Shown: positions 35,053 to 45,130, numbered from the stretch's first letter. The stretch is 64,000 bases of DNA from Allomuricauda sp. (GCA_003712125.1 RHLF01000001.1:620001-684000); one strand, 5' to 3'. Notes: generated by a model from the sequence alone, not told the origin. Numbers and translations: made by a program.

Positions 35053-36195
35053 ATGCCCACCTACGACTACATCATTATTGGTGCCGGAGCTTCAGGACTA
35101 TTGCTTGCCGATACCTTGGGAAAAGATGCCTTTTTTGCATCCAAATCAATTTTACTACTTGAAAAAGACCGTAAGCAACACAACGACAGAACCTGGTGTT
35201 TTTGGGAAAAGGATGCCGGTCCATTTGACCACCTTGTTTATAAGTCTTGGCCCAACATTCATTTTGCGGGTAAAGAGATCGATATCAAACCCAGCATCAG
35301 CCCCTATCGCTATAAAATGTTACGTGGATTGGATTTTTACAAGTATTATCTCAACCAAATCAATACCTATCCGAATATTGAATTGATTACTGACGAGGTA
35401 ACTACCCTAACCGAAAAAGAAGACGAAGTCATTATTGAAGGAAAGGATAATCGCTATACGGCAAAGCAGGTTTTTGACAGTCGGTTCGATTACGAAGCCC
35501 TTAAACAACAATCCGATTATCCGGTTTTACAACAACATTTTTTGGGCTGGTTTGTGAAATCAGATGCGCCCATATTTGATCCAGAAACAGCTTCGTTTAT
35601 GGATTTTTCGATTCCGCAAAAAGGCAATACCCGTTTTATGTATGTGCTCCCTTTTTCAGAAACAGAAGGCCTGGTCGAATACACCCTATTTTCGGAAAAC
35701 GTTTTGCAAAAGGCCGAATATGAAGAAGCTCTTAAAGACTACCTAGAAAACACCTTGCAGGCGACCAATTTTGAGATGCTCGAGGTGGAACAAGGAAATA
35801 TTCCCATGACCTGTTATGATTTTGCCAGCTCCAATTCGCAGAACCTACTAAAAATTGGCATCGCCGGAGGGTGGGCAAAACCAAGCACGGGCTTTACTTT
35901 TTACAGTACCTCCAAAAAGGTGATAGCATTGGTTCCATTTCTGAAAACTGGGAAACCGCTTTCCCAATTCGAGAACAAGAGTCGCTACTGGTTCTACGAT
36001 TTACTGTTTCTCGATGTGCTTTTTAGAAACAACGCGTTGGGCAGTCGTGTTTTTGAAGCCCTTTTTAGAAAACGAAGTCCACAATTGGTGCTGAAGTTCC
36101 TCGACGAACAAACCAACCTATGGGAAGATCTTAAAGTAATGTGGGCCTGTCCTAAAATTCCTTTTGTAAAAGCACTGCTTGGAAGAATTCGCTAG
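35053..36195 (+). CDS. crtY: Lycopene beta-cyclase
   Basis: 380 residues. N-terminal dinucleotide-binding site DYIIIGAGASGLLLA, then LLEKDRKQHNDRTWCFWEKD, the hallmark of CrtY-type cyclases, and the later IGIAGGWAKPSTGFTF segment. It converts lycopene to beta-carotene at the membrane with a reduced flavin and no net redox change. In Flavobacteria this feeds zeaxanthin-type pigments, and beta-carotene is also the retinal precursor for proteorhodopsin. An exact -7 element TAACTTTG lies at 35041-35048, so close to the ATG that the mRNA may be nearly leaderless. The 3' end overlaps the convergent polyprenyl synthase gene by 4 nt. Confidence 0.93.
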   Translation: MPTYDYIIIGAGASGLLLADTLGKDAFFASKSILLLEKDRKQHNDRTWCFWEKDAGPFDHLVYKSWPNIHFAGKEIDIKPSISPYRYKMLRGLDFYKYYLNQINTYPNIELITDEVTTLTEKEDEVIIEGKDNRYTAKQVFDSRFDYEALKQQSDYPVLQQHFLGWFVKSDAPIFDPETASFMDFSIPQKGNTRFMYVLPFSETEGLVEYTLFSENVLQKAEYEEALKDYLENTLQATNFEMLEVEQGNIPMTCYDFASSNSQNLLKIGIAGGWAKPSTGFTFYSTSKKVIALVPFLKTGKPLSQFENKSRYWFYDLLFLDVLFRNNALGSRVFEALFRKRSPQLVLKFLDEQTNLWEDLKVMWACPKIPFVKALLGRIR

Positions 36196-37166
36196 CTTTC
36201 GCGATTCATCAACTGGGCAGCAAAAGCTTTGAATACCTGTTTGGCTTCCTCGGCTGCGTCGATTTTCAATAACGATTCAAAAGCCCGATTGGTATAGTTT
36301 TCAACCTCATCCTCGGTGGCCGCCTTTGAACCACTTCGTTCAAAAATTTCCTTGACTAGTGCCACCTTGGTTGCGGAATCTTTGGTATTCCCTTGGTATA
36401 GCTCCAACAAAGTCTTGGTGTCTTCACCTGCACCCAATTCCAAAGCCTTTAAATACAAAAACGTCTTTTTATTTTCGATAATGTCGCCACCTACCTGTTT
36501 ACCAAACGTCTTCGGGTCACCGAAAGCATCTAGGTAATCATCCTGCAATTGGAAGGCGAGGCCCAAGTTTCTACCAAATTCATAAATAAGGTCTTGGTTC
36601 GCGACAGAAGCACCTGCAACAATGGCCCCCATCTTAAGGGCAGCGGCCACCAAAACCGAAGTTTTAAATTCAATCATTTTCAAATATTCAGGCAGGGTCA
36701 CATCGGTACGATTTTCGAAATCAACATCGTATTGTTGCCCTTCACATACTTCAATCGCAGTTTTGCTGAAAAGCGCAAACAATTGGGTCAAGCTTTCTCC
36801 TTCATAGGCTTCCAAAAACTGGTAGGCATTGATAAGCATGGCATCACCGGAAAGTATCCCGGTATTGATGTCCCATTTTTCATGTACCGTTTTCTTGCCT
36901 CTTCGCAACGGCGCATCATCCATAATGTCATCGTGCACCAATGAAAAATTATGAAAAACTTCAACTGCCATGGCAGCCGGCAGGGCTTTCTGATATTCAC
37001 CGCCAAACATATCAGAGGCCATTAATGTCAAAACAGGACGAAGCCGTTTCCCGCCCAAATTCAAAATGTATTCGATGGGCTCGTACAGGTTTTTTGGTTC
37101 CTTGACGGGGGATTGGTTCTCCAAATATTTGACAAAAGCTTCGCGATAGGTTTCGACCGATTGCAT
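36192..37166 (-). CDS. Polyprenyl (geranylgeranyl-type) diphosphate synthase
   Basis: 324 residues, all-alpha trans-prenyltransferase. The first Asp-rich motif is D79-D-I-M-D-D84 followed by L-R-R-G; the second is Q-D209-D-Y-L-D213. GGKRLRP binds isopentenyl diphosphate. The enzyme condenses C5 units onto an allylic diphosphate. Small aromatic/His residues before the first motif (VEVFHNFSLVHDD) fit a C20 or similar product, but chain length is not certain. Location beside crtY supports a role in carotenoid supply. Confidence 0.92.
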   Translation of the reverse strand: MQSVETYREAFVKYLENQSPVKEPKNLYEPIEYILNLGGKRLRPVLTLMASDMFGGEYQKALPAAMAVEVFHNFSLVHDDIMDDAPLRRGKKTVHEKWDINTGILSGDAMLINAYQFLEAYEGESLTQLFALFSKTAIEVCEGQQYDVDFENRTDVTLPEYLKMIEFKTSVLVAAALKMGAIVAGASVANQDLIYEFGRNLGLAFQLQDDYLDAFGDPKTFGKQVGGDIIENKKTFLYLKALELGAGEDTKTLLELYQGNTKDSATKVALVKEIFERSGSKAATEDEVENYTNRAFESLLKIDAAEEAKQVFKAFAAQLMNRES

Positions 37167-37297
37167 ACAAAGGTTTTTACAAAAATACGGGCTAATCCTT
37201 TAACAATTTTAAGCTGTTGTCGTCCTATCAATGAAAAAAAATGCAATACATTAAAAAACCTTCGTCTTTACTAATGTAGACCGGCCAAAGCTGTCAA

Positions 37298-37819
37298 ATG
37301 GAATTGGAAAACAACAACCAAAAGCAATTAGCTGACTTTTTCGCAGATGAATACATAGCATTAAAACGCTACGTGACCTCTCGAATAGACACTAGTGTTG
37401 ACAGTGATGCAGAAGATATTGTGCAAGACGTTGCGCTGAAACTCTTTTCGCGGAAGAACACATCGCCAATCGACAATATCGCCGGTTTTGTGTACCGATC
37501 CTTAAAAAATAGGATTGTTGATATCATGAGAAGCAAAAAAGTATCGGTTCACGATGAACCCCAATTGGAGGACTTGTGGATGGATTTTGCAGAGCTTTTT
37601 TATGGGAATAGTGCCTATGACTATTCCGAACAACTCATAAAAAAGCTTCAAGATGCCATCAGGCAGTTGAAACCTATGTACCGTGATATCATCATTGCTG
37701 TTGATTTTGAAGGGTATACCTATCGTGAGATTTCCGAACGAACAGGAATACCTGCGGGCACGCTGATGTCACAACGACACCGTGCCTTGTCATTACTATT
37801 TAAAAAACTGGAATTATAG
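37298..37819 (+). CDS. ECF-type RNA polymerase sigma factor
   Basis: 173 residues with sigma region 2 (AEDIVQDVALKLFSR, VYRSLKNRIVDIMRSKK) and region 4 (YRDIIIAVDFEGYTYREISERTGIPAGTLMSQRHRALSLL, shown here as one helix-turn-helix unit of about 135-170). It directs RNA polymerase to a dedicated promoter set. No anti-sigma factor of classical type follows; the next gene, 25 nt away, encodes a small membrane protein that may serve as partner (inference). Confidence 0.9.
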   Translation: MELENNNQKQLADFFADEYIALKRYVTSRIDTSVDSDAEDIVQDVALKLFSRKNTSPIDNIAGFVYRSLKNRIVDIMRSKKVSVHDEPQLEDLWMDFAELFYGNSAYDYSEQLIKKLQDAIRQLKPMYRDIIIAVDFEGYTYREISERTGIPAGTLMSQRHRALSLLFKKLEL

Positions 37820-37844
37820 AATTAGAAAAATAAAATTCAAGACT

Positions 37845-38276
37845 ATGAGTTACGAAAATCACTTAGAAAAACGACTAGAAAGCAAGGCTGAATATTATGT
37901 GACCAAAGCCGTTAAGATCATCTTCTTCGTCATTTTAGGAATTGCTTTTTTATTCCTTATCGGATATGTCTTTATGCTGTTATGGAATTGGTTAATGCCC
38001 GAACTCTTTGGGTTGCCCATAATTGGATATTGGAAGGCGATGGGCATTTTGGTTTTGGCAAAGATCATTTTCGGATTTGGATTCGGGGATTCTGATGGCC
38101 CGCGAAGCAGCAAAAAATCAAAGAAAAAGCGCTTTGAGCGGAAAAAATGTAGCTCAAGAAGAGCATTCTCTGACTGGGAATTGTACGACGAATTTTGGGA
38201 AAAAGAAGGCGCCAAAGCATTTGAAGCGTATACCAATAAAGCAAGGGAAGGTGAAACGGAAGCATCGGAAAATTAA
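37845..38276 (+). CDS. Small membrane protein, possible partner of the sigma factor
   Basis: 143 residues from the ATG at 37845; a longer frame begins inside the sigma gene and is rejected. Two membrane helices (about 22-44 and 58-78) are followed by a very basic stretch (SSKKSKKKRFERKKCSSRRA) and an acidic C-terminus (DEFWEKEGAKAFEAY). No named family is certain. Similar proteins follow ECF sigma genes in other Flavobacteria, as far as I recall, and could control sigma activity. Confidence 0.7.
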   Translation: MSYENHLEKRLESKAEYYVTKAVKIIFFVILGIAFLFLIGYVFMLLWNWLMPELFGLPIIGYWKAMGILVLAKIIFGFGFGDSDGPRSSKKSKKKRFERKKCSSRRAFSDWELYDEFWEKEGAKAFEAYTNKAREGETEASEN

Positions 38277-38404
38277 GGGAACAGGCTTTCCGTTCAGGGG
38301 TTTTTACAACATTACAGCACATAAATCAACAGTTCGGTCCAATCATCCTCTTTTTCTTCGTCTTGAAAAAGAAGATTTGCCAAATGATTAAAGGTTCGTT
38401 AAAT

Positions 38405-38458
38405 AAATGTAAAACTTTGGAAACTTTTTTTGTTTTAAAAGTTTCCATTTTACATTTG
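38405..38458 (+). promoter_or_regulatory. TetR operator palindrome overlapping the efflux-operon promoter
   Basis: A long near-perfect palindrome: left arm AAATGTAAAA (38405-38414), CTTT, GGAAACTTTT (38419-38428); right arm AAAAGTTTCC (38437-38446), A, TTTTACATTT (38448-38457). Inside it sit a -33 TTTG (38429-38432), an 18-nt spacer and an exact -7 TACATTTG (38451-38458), 10 nt before the TetR start. A repressor bound here would block the promoter of the whole operon. Confidence 0.8.
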
Positions 38459-38468
38459 CCCTTCGATT

Positions 38469-39074
38469 ATGAGAGAAGAAATCTTACAAAAGGCAACGGA
38501 ACTGTTTTTGAACCTGGGATTCAAAAGCGTCACTATGGATGATTTGGCCCAAGAAATGGCGATATCCAAAAAGACCATTTATTCCCATTTTGAAAATAAG
38601 ACCAAATTGGTCGAAGAAACGACCATGCACATGTTTTGGTTCATCTCGAATGGTATTGATGCCATTGTGGCCCAGAAGAAAAACCCCATCAAAGAGCTTT
38701 ACGAAATCAAGAAGTTCGTTATGATGCATTTGAAAGACGAAAAATCTTCTCCCTCCTATCAGCTCCAAAAGTACTACCCCAAACTTTGGGATATGATGCG
38801 GGGCAAGCAATTCGAGGTCATGCAAGATTGCGTGGTCGACAATATAAAAAGGGGTGTGGAACAAGGCATCTACAGGGCAAACCTCAATGTGGAATTCGTT
38901 TCACGAATTTATTTTGCCTGTGTCAACAGCATAAAGGACGAAAAAATGTTCCCCCACAAAATGTTTACCATGCCCGTGCTCATGGACAACTATTTGGAGT
39001 ATCACCTTAGAGGTATCGTTACCCCTGAGGGAAGAAAAATATTAAACGAAATCATCAACTCAAACCAAGAATAA
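38469..39074 (+). CDS. TetR/AcrR family repressor of the RND efflux operon
   Basis: 201 residues. N-terminal helix-turn-helix: ATELFLNLGFKSVTMDDLAQ, then MAISKKTIYSHFENKTKLVE, typical of TetR. The C-terminal two thirds are the ligand/dimer domain, with no recognisable ligand signature. It is the first gene of a four-gene operon (one-base overlap TAATG with the TolC gene) and very probably represses it through the palindrome just upstream, which also carries the promoter. Confidence 0.93.
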   Translation: MREEILQKATELFLNLGFKSVTMDDLAQEMAISKKTIYSHFENKTKLVEETTMHMFWFISNGIDAIVAQKKNPIKELYEIKKFVMMHLKDEKSSPSYQLQKYYPKLWDMMRGKQFEVMQDCVVDNIKRGVEQGIYRANLNVEFVSRIYFACVNSIKDEKMFPHKMFTMPVLMDNYLEYHLRGIVTPEGRKILNEIINSNQE

Positions 39075-40411
39075 TGCGAACAATCATTTCAATAGTCTTA
39101 CTTCAATTGTTATGGTATGTGCCACTAAAGGCTCAGGAAAATCCAACCTCATTTACGTTGGATGAGGCCATAGTTTACGCCCTAGAGCATAATTATGACG
39201 CCATCAATGCCAGCCGGGATTTGGTGGACGCCCAAAAGCAAAAGTGGGAAACCATAGCTACGGGACTGCCACAAATCGAAGGTGCAGTCTCTTACCAAAA
39301 CCAATTAAAACAGCCGGTAACGCAGATACCTGCCGAATTTTTTGGAGGTGAGCCCGGTACGTTCCAGGAAGTCGTTTTTGGGCAACCCCAACAAATGAAC
39401 GCCACGGCCACTTTGAGACAGCAGATTTTTGATGGTTCTTATATCGTTGGTGTTCAGGCCACCCAAGCCTTTTTAAGGTATACCCAAAATGCCAAGGAGA
39501 AAAGTGATCTTGAGGTCAAAACCGCGGTTGTAGAGGCCTACGGCAACGTTTTGTTGGCACAAGAAAGTGTTTCCATTTTCGAGAAGAACAAAAAAACCTT
39601 GGACGACAATCTGTACGAGACCAAAAAATTATATGAAAATGGCCTTGGCGATGAGGAAAGTGTTGACCAGTTACAAATCACTTTGTCTTCTGTAAACAAC
39701 CAGCTCAAGAATGCCAAGCGATTGGAGAAAATTACCCTACAGATGCTCAATCTTATGTTGGGTCTCCCGCTTGACAACCCTACTGTACTTACAGAAAATT
39801 TAGATAAACTAACGCAGCGCCAAATAGACTTTGGTTTGGTTGAAAACAATTTCCTTTTAGACAATAACACCGACTATAAAATTGTCAAGAACTTGAATGA
39901 ACAACGCGAGTTGGAACTTAAACTTGCCAAAAGTCGTGCCCTACCAACCCTTAATGCCTTCGTCAATTACGGGGGTCTTTCGTTTGGGGATAGTTTTACA
40001 TTTTTTGACGGTGGACAAGATTGGTTCGGTTTTTCAACCCTGGGTGTTGATTTACGCATCCCAATATTCAGCTCGTTGGGAAGAAGTGCAAGCACGCAAC
40101 GTGCTAAAATAGCATTCGAAAAGGCCAAAACCCAGTTGACCCAAGCTGAATCTCAGTTGCGCCTACAGCATGAGTCGGCAAAGAGCGACTATATATTGGC
40201 TATTGAACAATACCAAACATCGAAAGACAATCTTGATTTGGCCGAGCGAATCGAAACTAAAAATCAAGTCAAATATTCAGAAGGTCTGGCGACAAGTTTT
40301 GAGCTGCGACAAGCACAGACCCAATTGTATTCCACGCAGCAAGAATATCTCCAATCGATGGTAGATGTCATTAATAGAAAAACAGCTTTAGAAAACATTA
40401 TCAATCAATAA
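39074..40411 (+). CDS. TolC family outer-membrane efflux channel
   Basis: 445 residues with a signal peptide and the duplicated helical pattern of outer-membrane factor proteins: FTLDEAIVYALEHNYD at the mature N-terminus, long coiled-coil-prone helices (about 150-235 and 355-440) and two beta segments. It forms the trimeric outer-membrane exit duct for the adjoining RND pump. Genes for the adaptor and pump follow in order. Confidence 0.93.
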   Translation: MRTIISIVLLQLLWYVPLKAQENPTSFTLDEAIVYALEHNYDAINASRDLVDAQKQKWETIATGLPQIEGAVSYQNQLKQPVTQIPAEFFGGEPGTFQEVVFGQPQQMNATATLRQQIFDGSYIVGVQATQAFLRYTQNAKEKSDLEVKTAVVEAYGNVLLAQESVSIFEKNKKTLDDNLYETKKLYENGLGDEESVDQLQITLSSVNNQLKNAKRLEKITLQMLNLMLGLPLDNPTVLTENLDKLTQRQIDFGLVENNFLLDNNTDYKIVKNLNEQRELELKLAKSRALPTLNAFVNYGGLSFGDSFTFFDGGQDWFGFSTLGVDLRIPIFSSLGRSASTQRAKIAFEKAKTQLTQAESQLRLQHESAKSDYILAIEQYQTSKDNLDLAERIETKNQVKYSEGLATSFELRQAQTQLYSTQQEYLQSMVDVINRKTALENIINQ

Positions 40412-40429
40412 TTGAAAATAACGATCAAA

Positions 40430-41623
40430 ATGAAAAAAATAGTCCAACTATCAATACTAGGAGTGTTACTAGCCGCCTGTGGAGGTGGAGGTGAAAACTC
40501 GGTTGAAGACGTAATCGCCAGCAAAGACCTAGAGGCCATGCGCACCAAAAGGACAGCCATGAACCAAGAACTCAAAGCGATTGAGGACCAGGTAAAATTA
40601 TTGGATTCTGCCATTACCGAATTGGATGACAATGCCAAATTGCCCTTGGTATCGGTGCTCACCATCGAGCCGCAAGAGTTTCATCACTATCTTGAAATTC
40701 AAGGGGATGTAATGACCGATCAGAATGTATTGGTTTACCCAGAAATGGCAGGCACCCTATACCGCATTCATGTCAAAGAAGGCCAACGTGTCTCTAAGGG
40801 ACAATTGTTGGGATCCATAGATGACGGTGGACTTTCGAGTCAATTGGCCCAAATGCGAACCCAATTGGAATTGGCGAAAACAACCTTTGAACGTCAGCAA
40901 CGGTTATGGGATCAAAATATTGGTTCAGAGATTCAGTACCTGCAGGCCAAAACCCAATACGAATCACAACAAAGCGCGGTACGACAAATGGAAAGTCAGG
41001 TTGGAAAATCATCCATCAGGGCTCCTTTTTCAGGAATTGTTGATGATGTCATCAAAGATCAAGGTACCGTTGTAAGCCCGGGCCCTGGATCGGAAGTGTT
41101 CCGCATTGTGAACCTTTCGGATATGTATGTCGAGGTTGAAGTGCCAGAGGCCCATTTGGCCAATGTCACCCCTGGAAAAACTGTAGAGGTATACTTCCCT
41201 ATTTTGGGAAGCACCGTACAAAGCACGGTTAGGCAAACTGGCAACTTCATTAATCCGGGCAACCGTTCGTTCAGTGTAGAAATCCCTGTTCCCAATAAAG
41301 ATGGCGCCATTAAACCCAACCTAACGGCCGTGGCGAAAATCAATGATTATACGAGTGAGAACGCGATTCTTATACCACAAAGCGTGGTATCTGAAAATGC
41401 CACTGGAGAGCAATATGTATACCTGGCCCAAGCCAATGCAGAAAAGTCAGACGAAGTACTTTCGAAAAAAGCCATTATCGAATTGGGCAAAACCCAAGGC
41501 GATTTTGTTGAGGTGCTTGAAGGTATTGAGGCCGGTGACCATATTATTGTAGAAGGTGCCCGAAGCGTGCGCGACAATCAGCAAGTAAAAGTTCTTGAGT
41601 CTACTAAAACTGCCAATAACTAA
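40430..41623 (+). CDS. RND efflux periplasmic adaptor lipoprotein (membrane fusion protein)
   Basis: 397 residues from the ATG at 40430 (a TTG lies 18 nt upstream). Lipoprotein signal VLLAAC. A short coiled coil (about 25-65) precedes the lipoyl/barrel-sandwich domain (VYPEMAGTLYRIHVKEGQRVSKGQLLGSI is split around a helical hairpin, 85-210), then beta-barrel and membrane-proximal domains (VEVEVPEAHLANV; EVLEGIEAGDHIIVEGA). It links the pump to the TolC channel. Confidence 0.93.
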   Translation: MKKIVQLSILGVLLAACGGGGENSVEDVIASKDLEAMRTKRTAMNQELKAIEDQVKLLDSAITELDDNAKLPLVSVLTIEPQEFHHYLEIQGDVMTDQNVLVYPEMAGTLYRIHVKEGQRVSKGQLLGSIDDGGLSSQLAQMRTQLELAKTTFERQQRLWDQNIGSEIQYLQAKTQYESQQSAVRQMESQVGKSSIRAPFSGIVDDVIKDQGTVVSPGPGSEVFRIVNLSDMYVEVEVPEAHLANVTPGKTVEVYFPILGSTVQSTVRQTGNFINPGNRSFSVEIPVPNKDGAIKPNLTAVAKINDYTSENAILIPQSVVSENATGEQYVYLAQANAEKSDEVLSKKAIIELGKTQGDFVEVLEGIEAGDHIIVEGARSVRDNQQVKVLESTKTANN

Positions 41624-41626
41624 ATC

Positions 41627-44600
41627 ATGGAGAAAGCCAAAAAGAACGCCAACAAAGAATTTCGCCTGTCTTCATGGGCAATAGACAATCCATCTGTCAT
41701 CTATGTGATGATTGCGATTTTCCTGTTCATAGGGATTTCCTCCTACTTTGCCATGCCCAGGGAAGAATTTCCAGAAGCAGTAGAGACGAAAATTTATGTA
41801 AGTACCATTTATCCTGGTAATACCGCCGAGGATATGGAACGCCTTATTACCGACCCTTTGGAAGAACGGTTGAAAAATGTCAGCAATTTTGTTGAGATGA
41901 CCTCGACCTCACAAGAGGATTATTCGATGGTCGTCATTGAATTTGACGAGAACATCACCGTTGAGAATGCAAAGCAAGAGGTCAAGGATGAAGTGGATGC
42001 CGAGAAAGCCAGTGAGGACTGGCCCATTTTTAATGGGGCCAAAGTCGAGCCCAATGTGTTTGACTTGAACCTTGCCGAATCGTTCCCGATTCTTAACGTA
42101 AACATGAAGGGCGATTACCCCGTTGAAAAATTGAAGGAATTCGCCGAATACCTCGAAGATGAAATTGAAAATCTTGAAGAGGTCAAACAAGTTGATATCC
42201 GTGGCGCCCAAGAAAAAGAGGTCGAAGTAGCCGTCGATATCAACAAAATGATGGCCGCGAAAATAAACTTTAACGATATCATCCAAGCCATTGGGAATGG
42301 AAACATGACCATGTCGGCGGGGAACCTCATCACCAGTGGCCAGCGAAGGACCATACGAATTACCGGTGAAATTGAAAAACCCGCAGAACTCAACGATTTT
42401 GTGGTAAAATCAGAAAACGGAACAGTTTATCTCAAGGATATCGCTGAAGTTACCTTTACCGAGGAAGACAAGAATACCTACGCCCGTGAAATGGGCGAAA
42501 GTGTGGTCATGCTTGATATCAAAAAGCGGTCGGGCAAGAATGATGTGATCGCCATTGAAAAAATTCGCGATATCGTTGCAGAATCCCAAAAGGATATCTT
42601 ACCTGAAGACCTTGAGATTACTTTTGCCAACGATAGCAGTAGCACAACCTTAAACCAAGTTGATGAATTGGTGAACAATATCATCTTCGGAATCATATTG
42701 GTAGTTACCGTTTTAATGTTCTTTCTAGGCTTTAGAAATGCACTGTTTGTAGGGTTTGCGATACCCATGTCAATGTTCATGTCGTTCATGATTTTATCGG
42801 CTCTTGGATACACCCTGAATACCATGATTCTCTTTGGTCTCATTATGGGGCTGGGAATGCTAGTAGATAACGGGGTTGTAGTGGTTGAAAACGTATATCG
42901 CTTGATGGAGCAAGAAGGCATGTCGCGCAAGGAAGCCGCCAAAAAAGGAATTGGAGAAATTGCAGTGCCCATTATCATATCTACAGCGACAACGGTTGCT
43001 GCCTTTGTTCCCTTAGGTTTATGGCCGGGTATCATGGGTGAGTTCATGATTTATTTCCCCATTACCCTATCCGTAGTTTTGGGATCATCACTCTTTGTGG
43101 CAATTTTCATGAACTCCATGTTGGTTTCCCAATTTATGGAACTAGGTGAAAAAACATTGACCCGAAAACAATTGATCCGCATTAGTGCCCTACTTGGTGG
43201 ATTTGGCCTCTTTATTCTATTGGTCGGCGGTCCTGTACGTGGTTTGGGAACCTTGATGATTGTTGTGGCAGCTATGTTTTGGATTTATAAGTATGCCTTA
43301 AAACCATGGTCCAACAGGTTCCAAAAAAACAGTTTGGTTCGCCTTGAAAATTGGTATGAAAAACGATTGAAACATGCCCTAAGAGGGAAGAATGTATACT
43401 GGTATTTTGGAGTGACCATGTTATTGCTGTTTGCTGCTTTCGCAACATTTGGGCTCTCAGTCGATAGTCAACGAACCAAGGTGGAATTCTTTCCAGACAA
43501 CACTCCTAAAGAAATCTACATCTATATTGAATACCCTCAGGGCACCGATATAGAAAAGACTAATGTGCTCACCAAGGATATCGAAGAACGGGTCTACCAG
43601 ATTATTGATGACAACCAATACCTAAAACCAAGCGGTGAAAATTATTTGGTTGACACTGGAGTTTCTCAAGTGGGGCGTGGGGCAGAAAATCCGTTTACCG
43701 AAGCCGGTAACGCCGCTGATATGCCCCATCGTGGAAAGATTACCCTTTCTATGCAGGAGTTTAAGTTTCGGGAAGGGTTGGACACGGAAGAACTACGCTT
43801 TCGAATTCAAAACGCTTTGGCCGATGTATACCCTGGTGTGACCATATCAGTTGAAAAAGATGCGGTAGGGCCCCCTGCCGGGTACCCTGTTAATGTAGAA
43901 TTGATTGGTCAGAATTATGATACTTTGATCAGCGTGGCCGAACGTATGAAGGATTTCATCAATTCAAAAAGCATTGATGGCATGGAAGGCTTAAAGGTTG
44001 ATGTAAACAAGAGCAGCCCAGGAATGGAGGTGACCGTAGATCGCCAAAAAGCAGGAGAGTTAGGTGTCTCAGTAGGGCAAGTGGGGCAACAATTGAGACA
44101 ATCACTGTTTGGCGCCAAAGCCGGCATTTACAAAAAGGATGGTGAAGATTATGATATCAATGTGAGGTTCAATGAAAACCTGCGCTACAACACCAGTGCC
44201 CTATTTGATCAAAACATGATTTTTAGAGATCCGGCAACAGGGCAAATCAAGGAAATTCCTATTTCTGCCGTGGCTACCAGAAAAAACACCTCTTCTTTTA
44301 ATGCCATCAAGCATATTAACGGAGAACGTGTGGTAACGGTTTATTCAGGATTAAAACCAGGCGGGAATGCCCAAATTATTGTGGACCAGATCAAAAAAGA
44401 GATGGAAAACTTTAAAGGCATGCCCGATGGTGTAAAAATCGACTATACCGGAGAATTGGAAGAGCAGGCAAAACAACAGGCTTTTTTAATGGGAGCCTTT
44501 TTCTCGGGATTAGGTTTGATCATGCTCATTTTGGTTTTCCAGTTTGGTGGCATCTCAAAACCTGGTATTATCATGATGGCCATCTTTCTGAGTTTCATCG

Positions 44601-45130
44601 GGGTCTTTGGCGGACTGGTTGCCACTGGCTGGCCCTTCGTCATTATGATGACCATGATGGGAATCATTGCCCTAGCAGGAATTGTGGTTAACAACGGTGT
44701 GGTACTTTTAGATTATACGCAAATATTGATCGATCGAAAAAAGGTAACCCTTGGCATCTCAGATGAGGAGTTATTGACACGTGAAGAAGTTACCGAAGCC
44801 ATTATCAAAGGTGGTAAAGCCAGGTTGCGCCCGGTAATTTTAACGGCTATAACCACCGTATTGGGATTGATTCCGCTCGCAACCGGATTGAACATCAACT
44901 TTATCACCCTGTTTGGAAGGTTTGATGCACAGGTCTATGTTGGTGGAGACAATGTCATCTTTTGGGGTCCGTTGGCCTGGACCGTAATCTTCGGATTGAT
45001 TGTGGCCACCTTCTTGACCTTGATTATTGTACCCGTACTCTTTAATATTGTTTATCGTATTAAAATAAGGATACGCGGCAGCCACCAAAAAAATCTAGAA
45101 AAGAAAGAAAAGCTGGACTTGGCAGCATAA
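41627..45130 (+). CDS. RND efflux pump permease
   Basis: 1167 residues, longer than the ~1040 of AcrB. Twelve membrane helices in two halves with large periplasmic loops. N-terminal helix SVIYVMIAIFLFIGISSYFAMP; helix 4 carries L-V-D-N-G-V-V-V-V-E-N and helix 10 V-N-N-G-V-V-L-L-D-Y, so one of the two relay Asp and the Lys of AcrB are replaced by Asn, as is common in the non-AcrB RND groups. An extra hydrophobic pair (about 510-555, LLGGFGLFILLVGG and LMIVVAAMFWIYKYA) sits between the halves and accounts for part of the extra length. Substrate is unknown; proton-driven export of drugs, lipids or metabolites is likely. Confidence 0.93.
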   Translation: MEKAKKNANKEFRLSSWAIDNPSVIYVMIAIFLFIGISSYFAMPREEFPEAVETKIYVSTIYPGNTAEDMERLITDPLEERLKNVSNFVEMTSTSQEDYSMVVIEFDENITVENAKQEVKDEVDAEKASEDWPIFNGAKVEPNVFDLNLAESFPILNVNMKGDYPVEKLKEFAEYLEDEIENLEEVKQVDIRGAQEKEVEVAVDINKMMAAKINFNDIIQAIGNGNMTMSAGNLITSGQRRTIRITGEIEKPAELNDFVVKSENGTVYLKDIAEVTFTEEDKNTYAREMGESVVMLDIKKRSGKNDVIAIEKIRDIVAESQKDILPEDLEITFANDSSSTTLNQVDELVNNIIFGIILVVTVLMFFLGFRNALFVGFAIPMSMFMSFMILSALGYTLNTMILFGLIMGLGMLVDNGVVVVENVYRLMEQEGMSRKEAAKKGIGEIAVPIIISTATTVAAFVPLGLWPGIMGEFMIYFPITLSVVLGSSLFVAIFMNSMLVSQFMELGEKTLTRKQLIRISALLGGFGLFILLVGGPVRGLGTLMIVVAAMFWIYKYALKPWSNRFQKNSLVRLENWYEKRLKHALRGKNVYWYFGVTMLLLFAAFATFGLSVDSQRTKVEFFPDNTPKEIYIYIEYPQGTDIEKTNVLTKDIEERVYQIIDDNQYLKPSGENYLVDTGVSQVGRGAENPFTEAGNAADMPHRGKITLSMQEFKFREGLDTEELRFRIQNALADVYPGVTISVEKDAVGPPAGYPVNVELIGQNYDTLISVAERMKDFINSKSIDGMEGLKVDVNKSSPGMEVTVDRQKAGELGVSVGQVGQQLRQSLFGAKAGIYKKDGEDYDINVRFNENLRYNTSALFDQNMIFRDPATGQIKEIPISAVATRKNTSSFNAIKHINGERVVTVYSGLKPGGNAQIIVDQIKKEMENFKGMPDGVKIDYTGELEEQAKQQAFLMGAFFSGLGLIMLILVFQFGGISKPGIIMMAIFLSFIGVFGGLVATGWPFVIMMTMMGIIALAGIVVNNGVVLLDYTQILIDRKKVTLGISDEELLTREEVTEAIIKGGKARLRPVILTAITTVLGLIPLATGLNINFITLFGRFDAQVYVGGDNVIFWGPLAWTVIFGLIVATFLTLIIVPVLFNIVYRIKIRIRGSHQKNLEKKEKLDLAA

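Noticed and set aside
42478-43047. 189-codon minus-strand open frame
   Set aside because: Antisense to the RND pump gene, with Met/Ile/Thr-rich nonsense composition.
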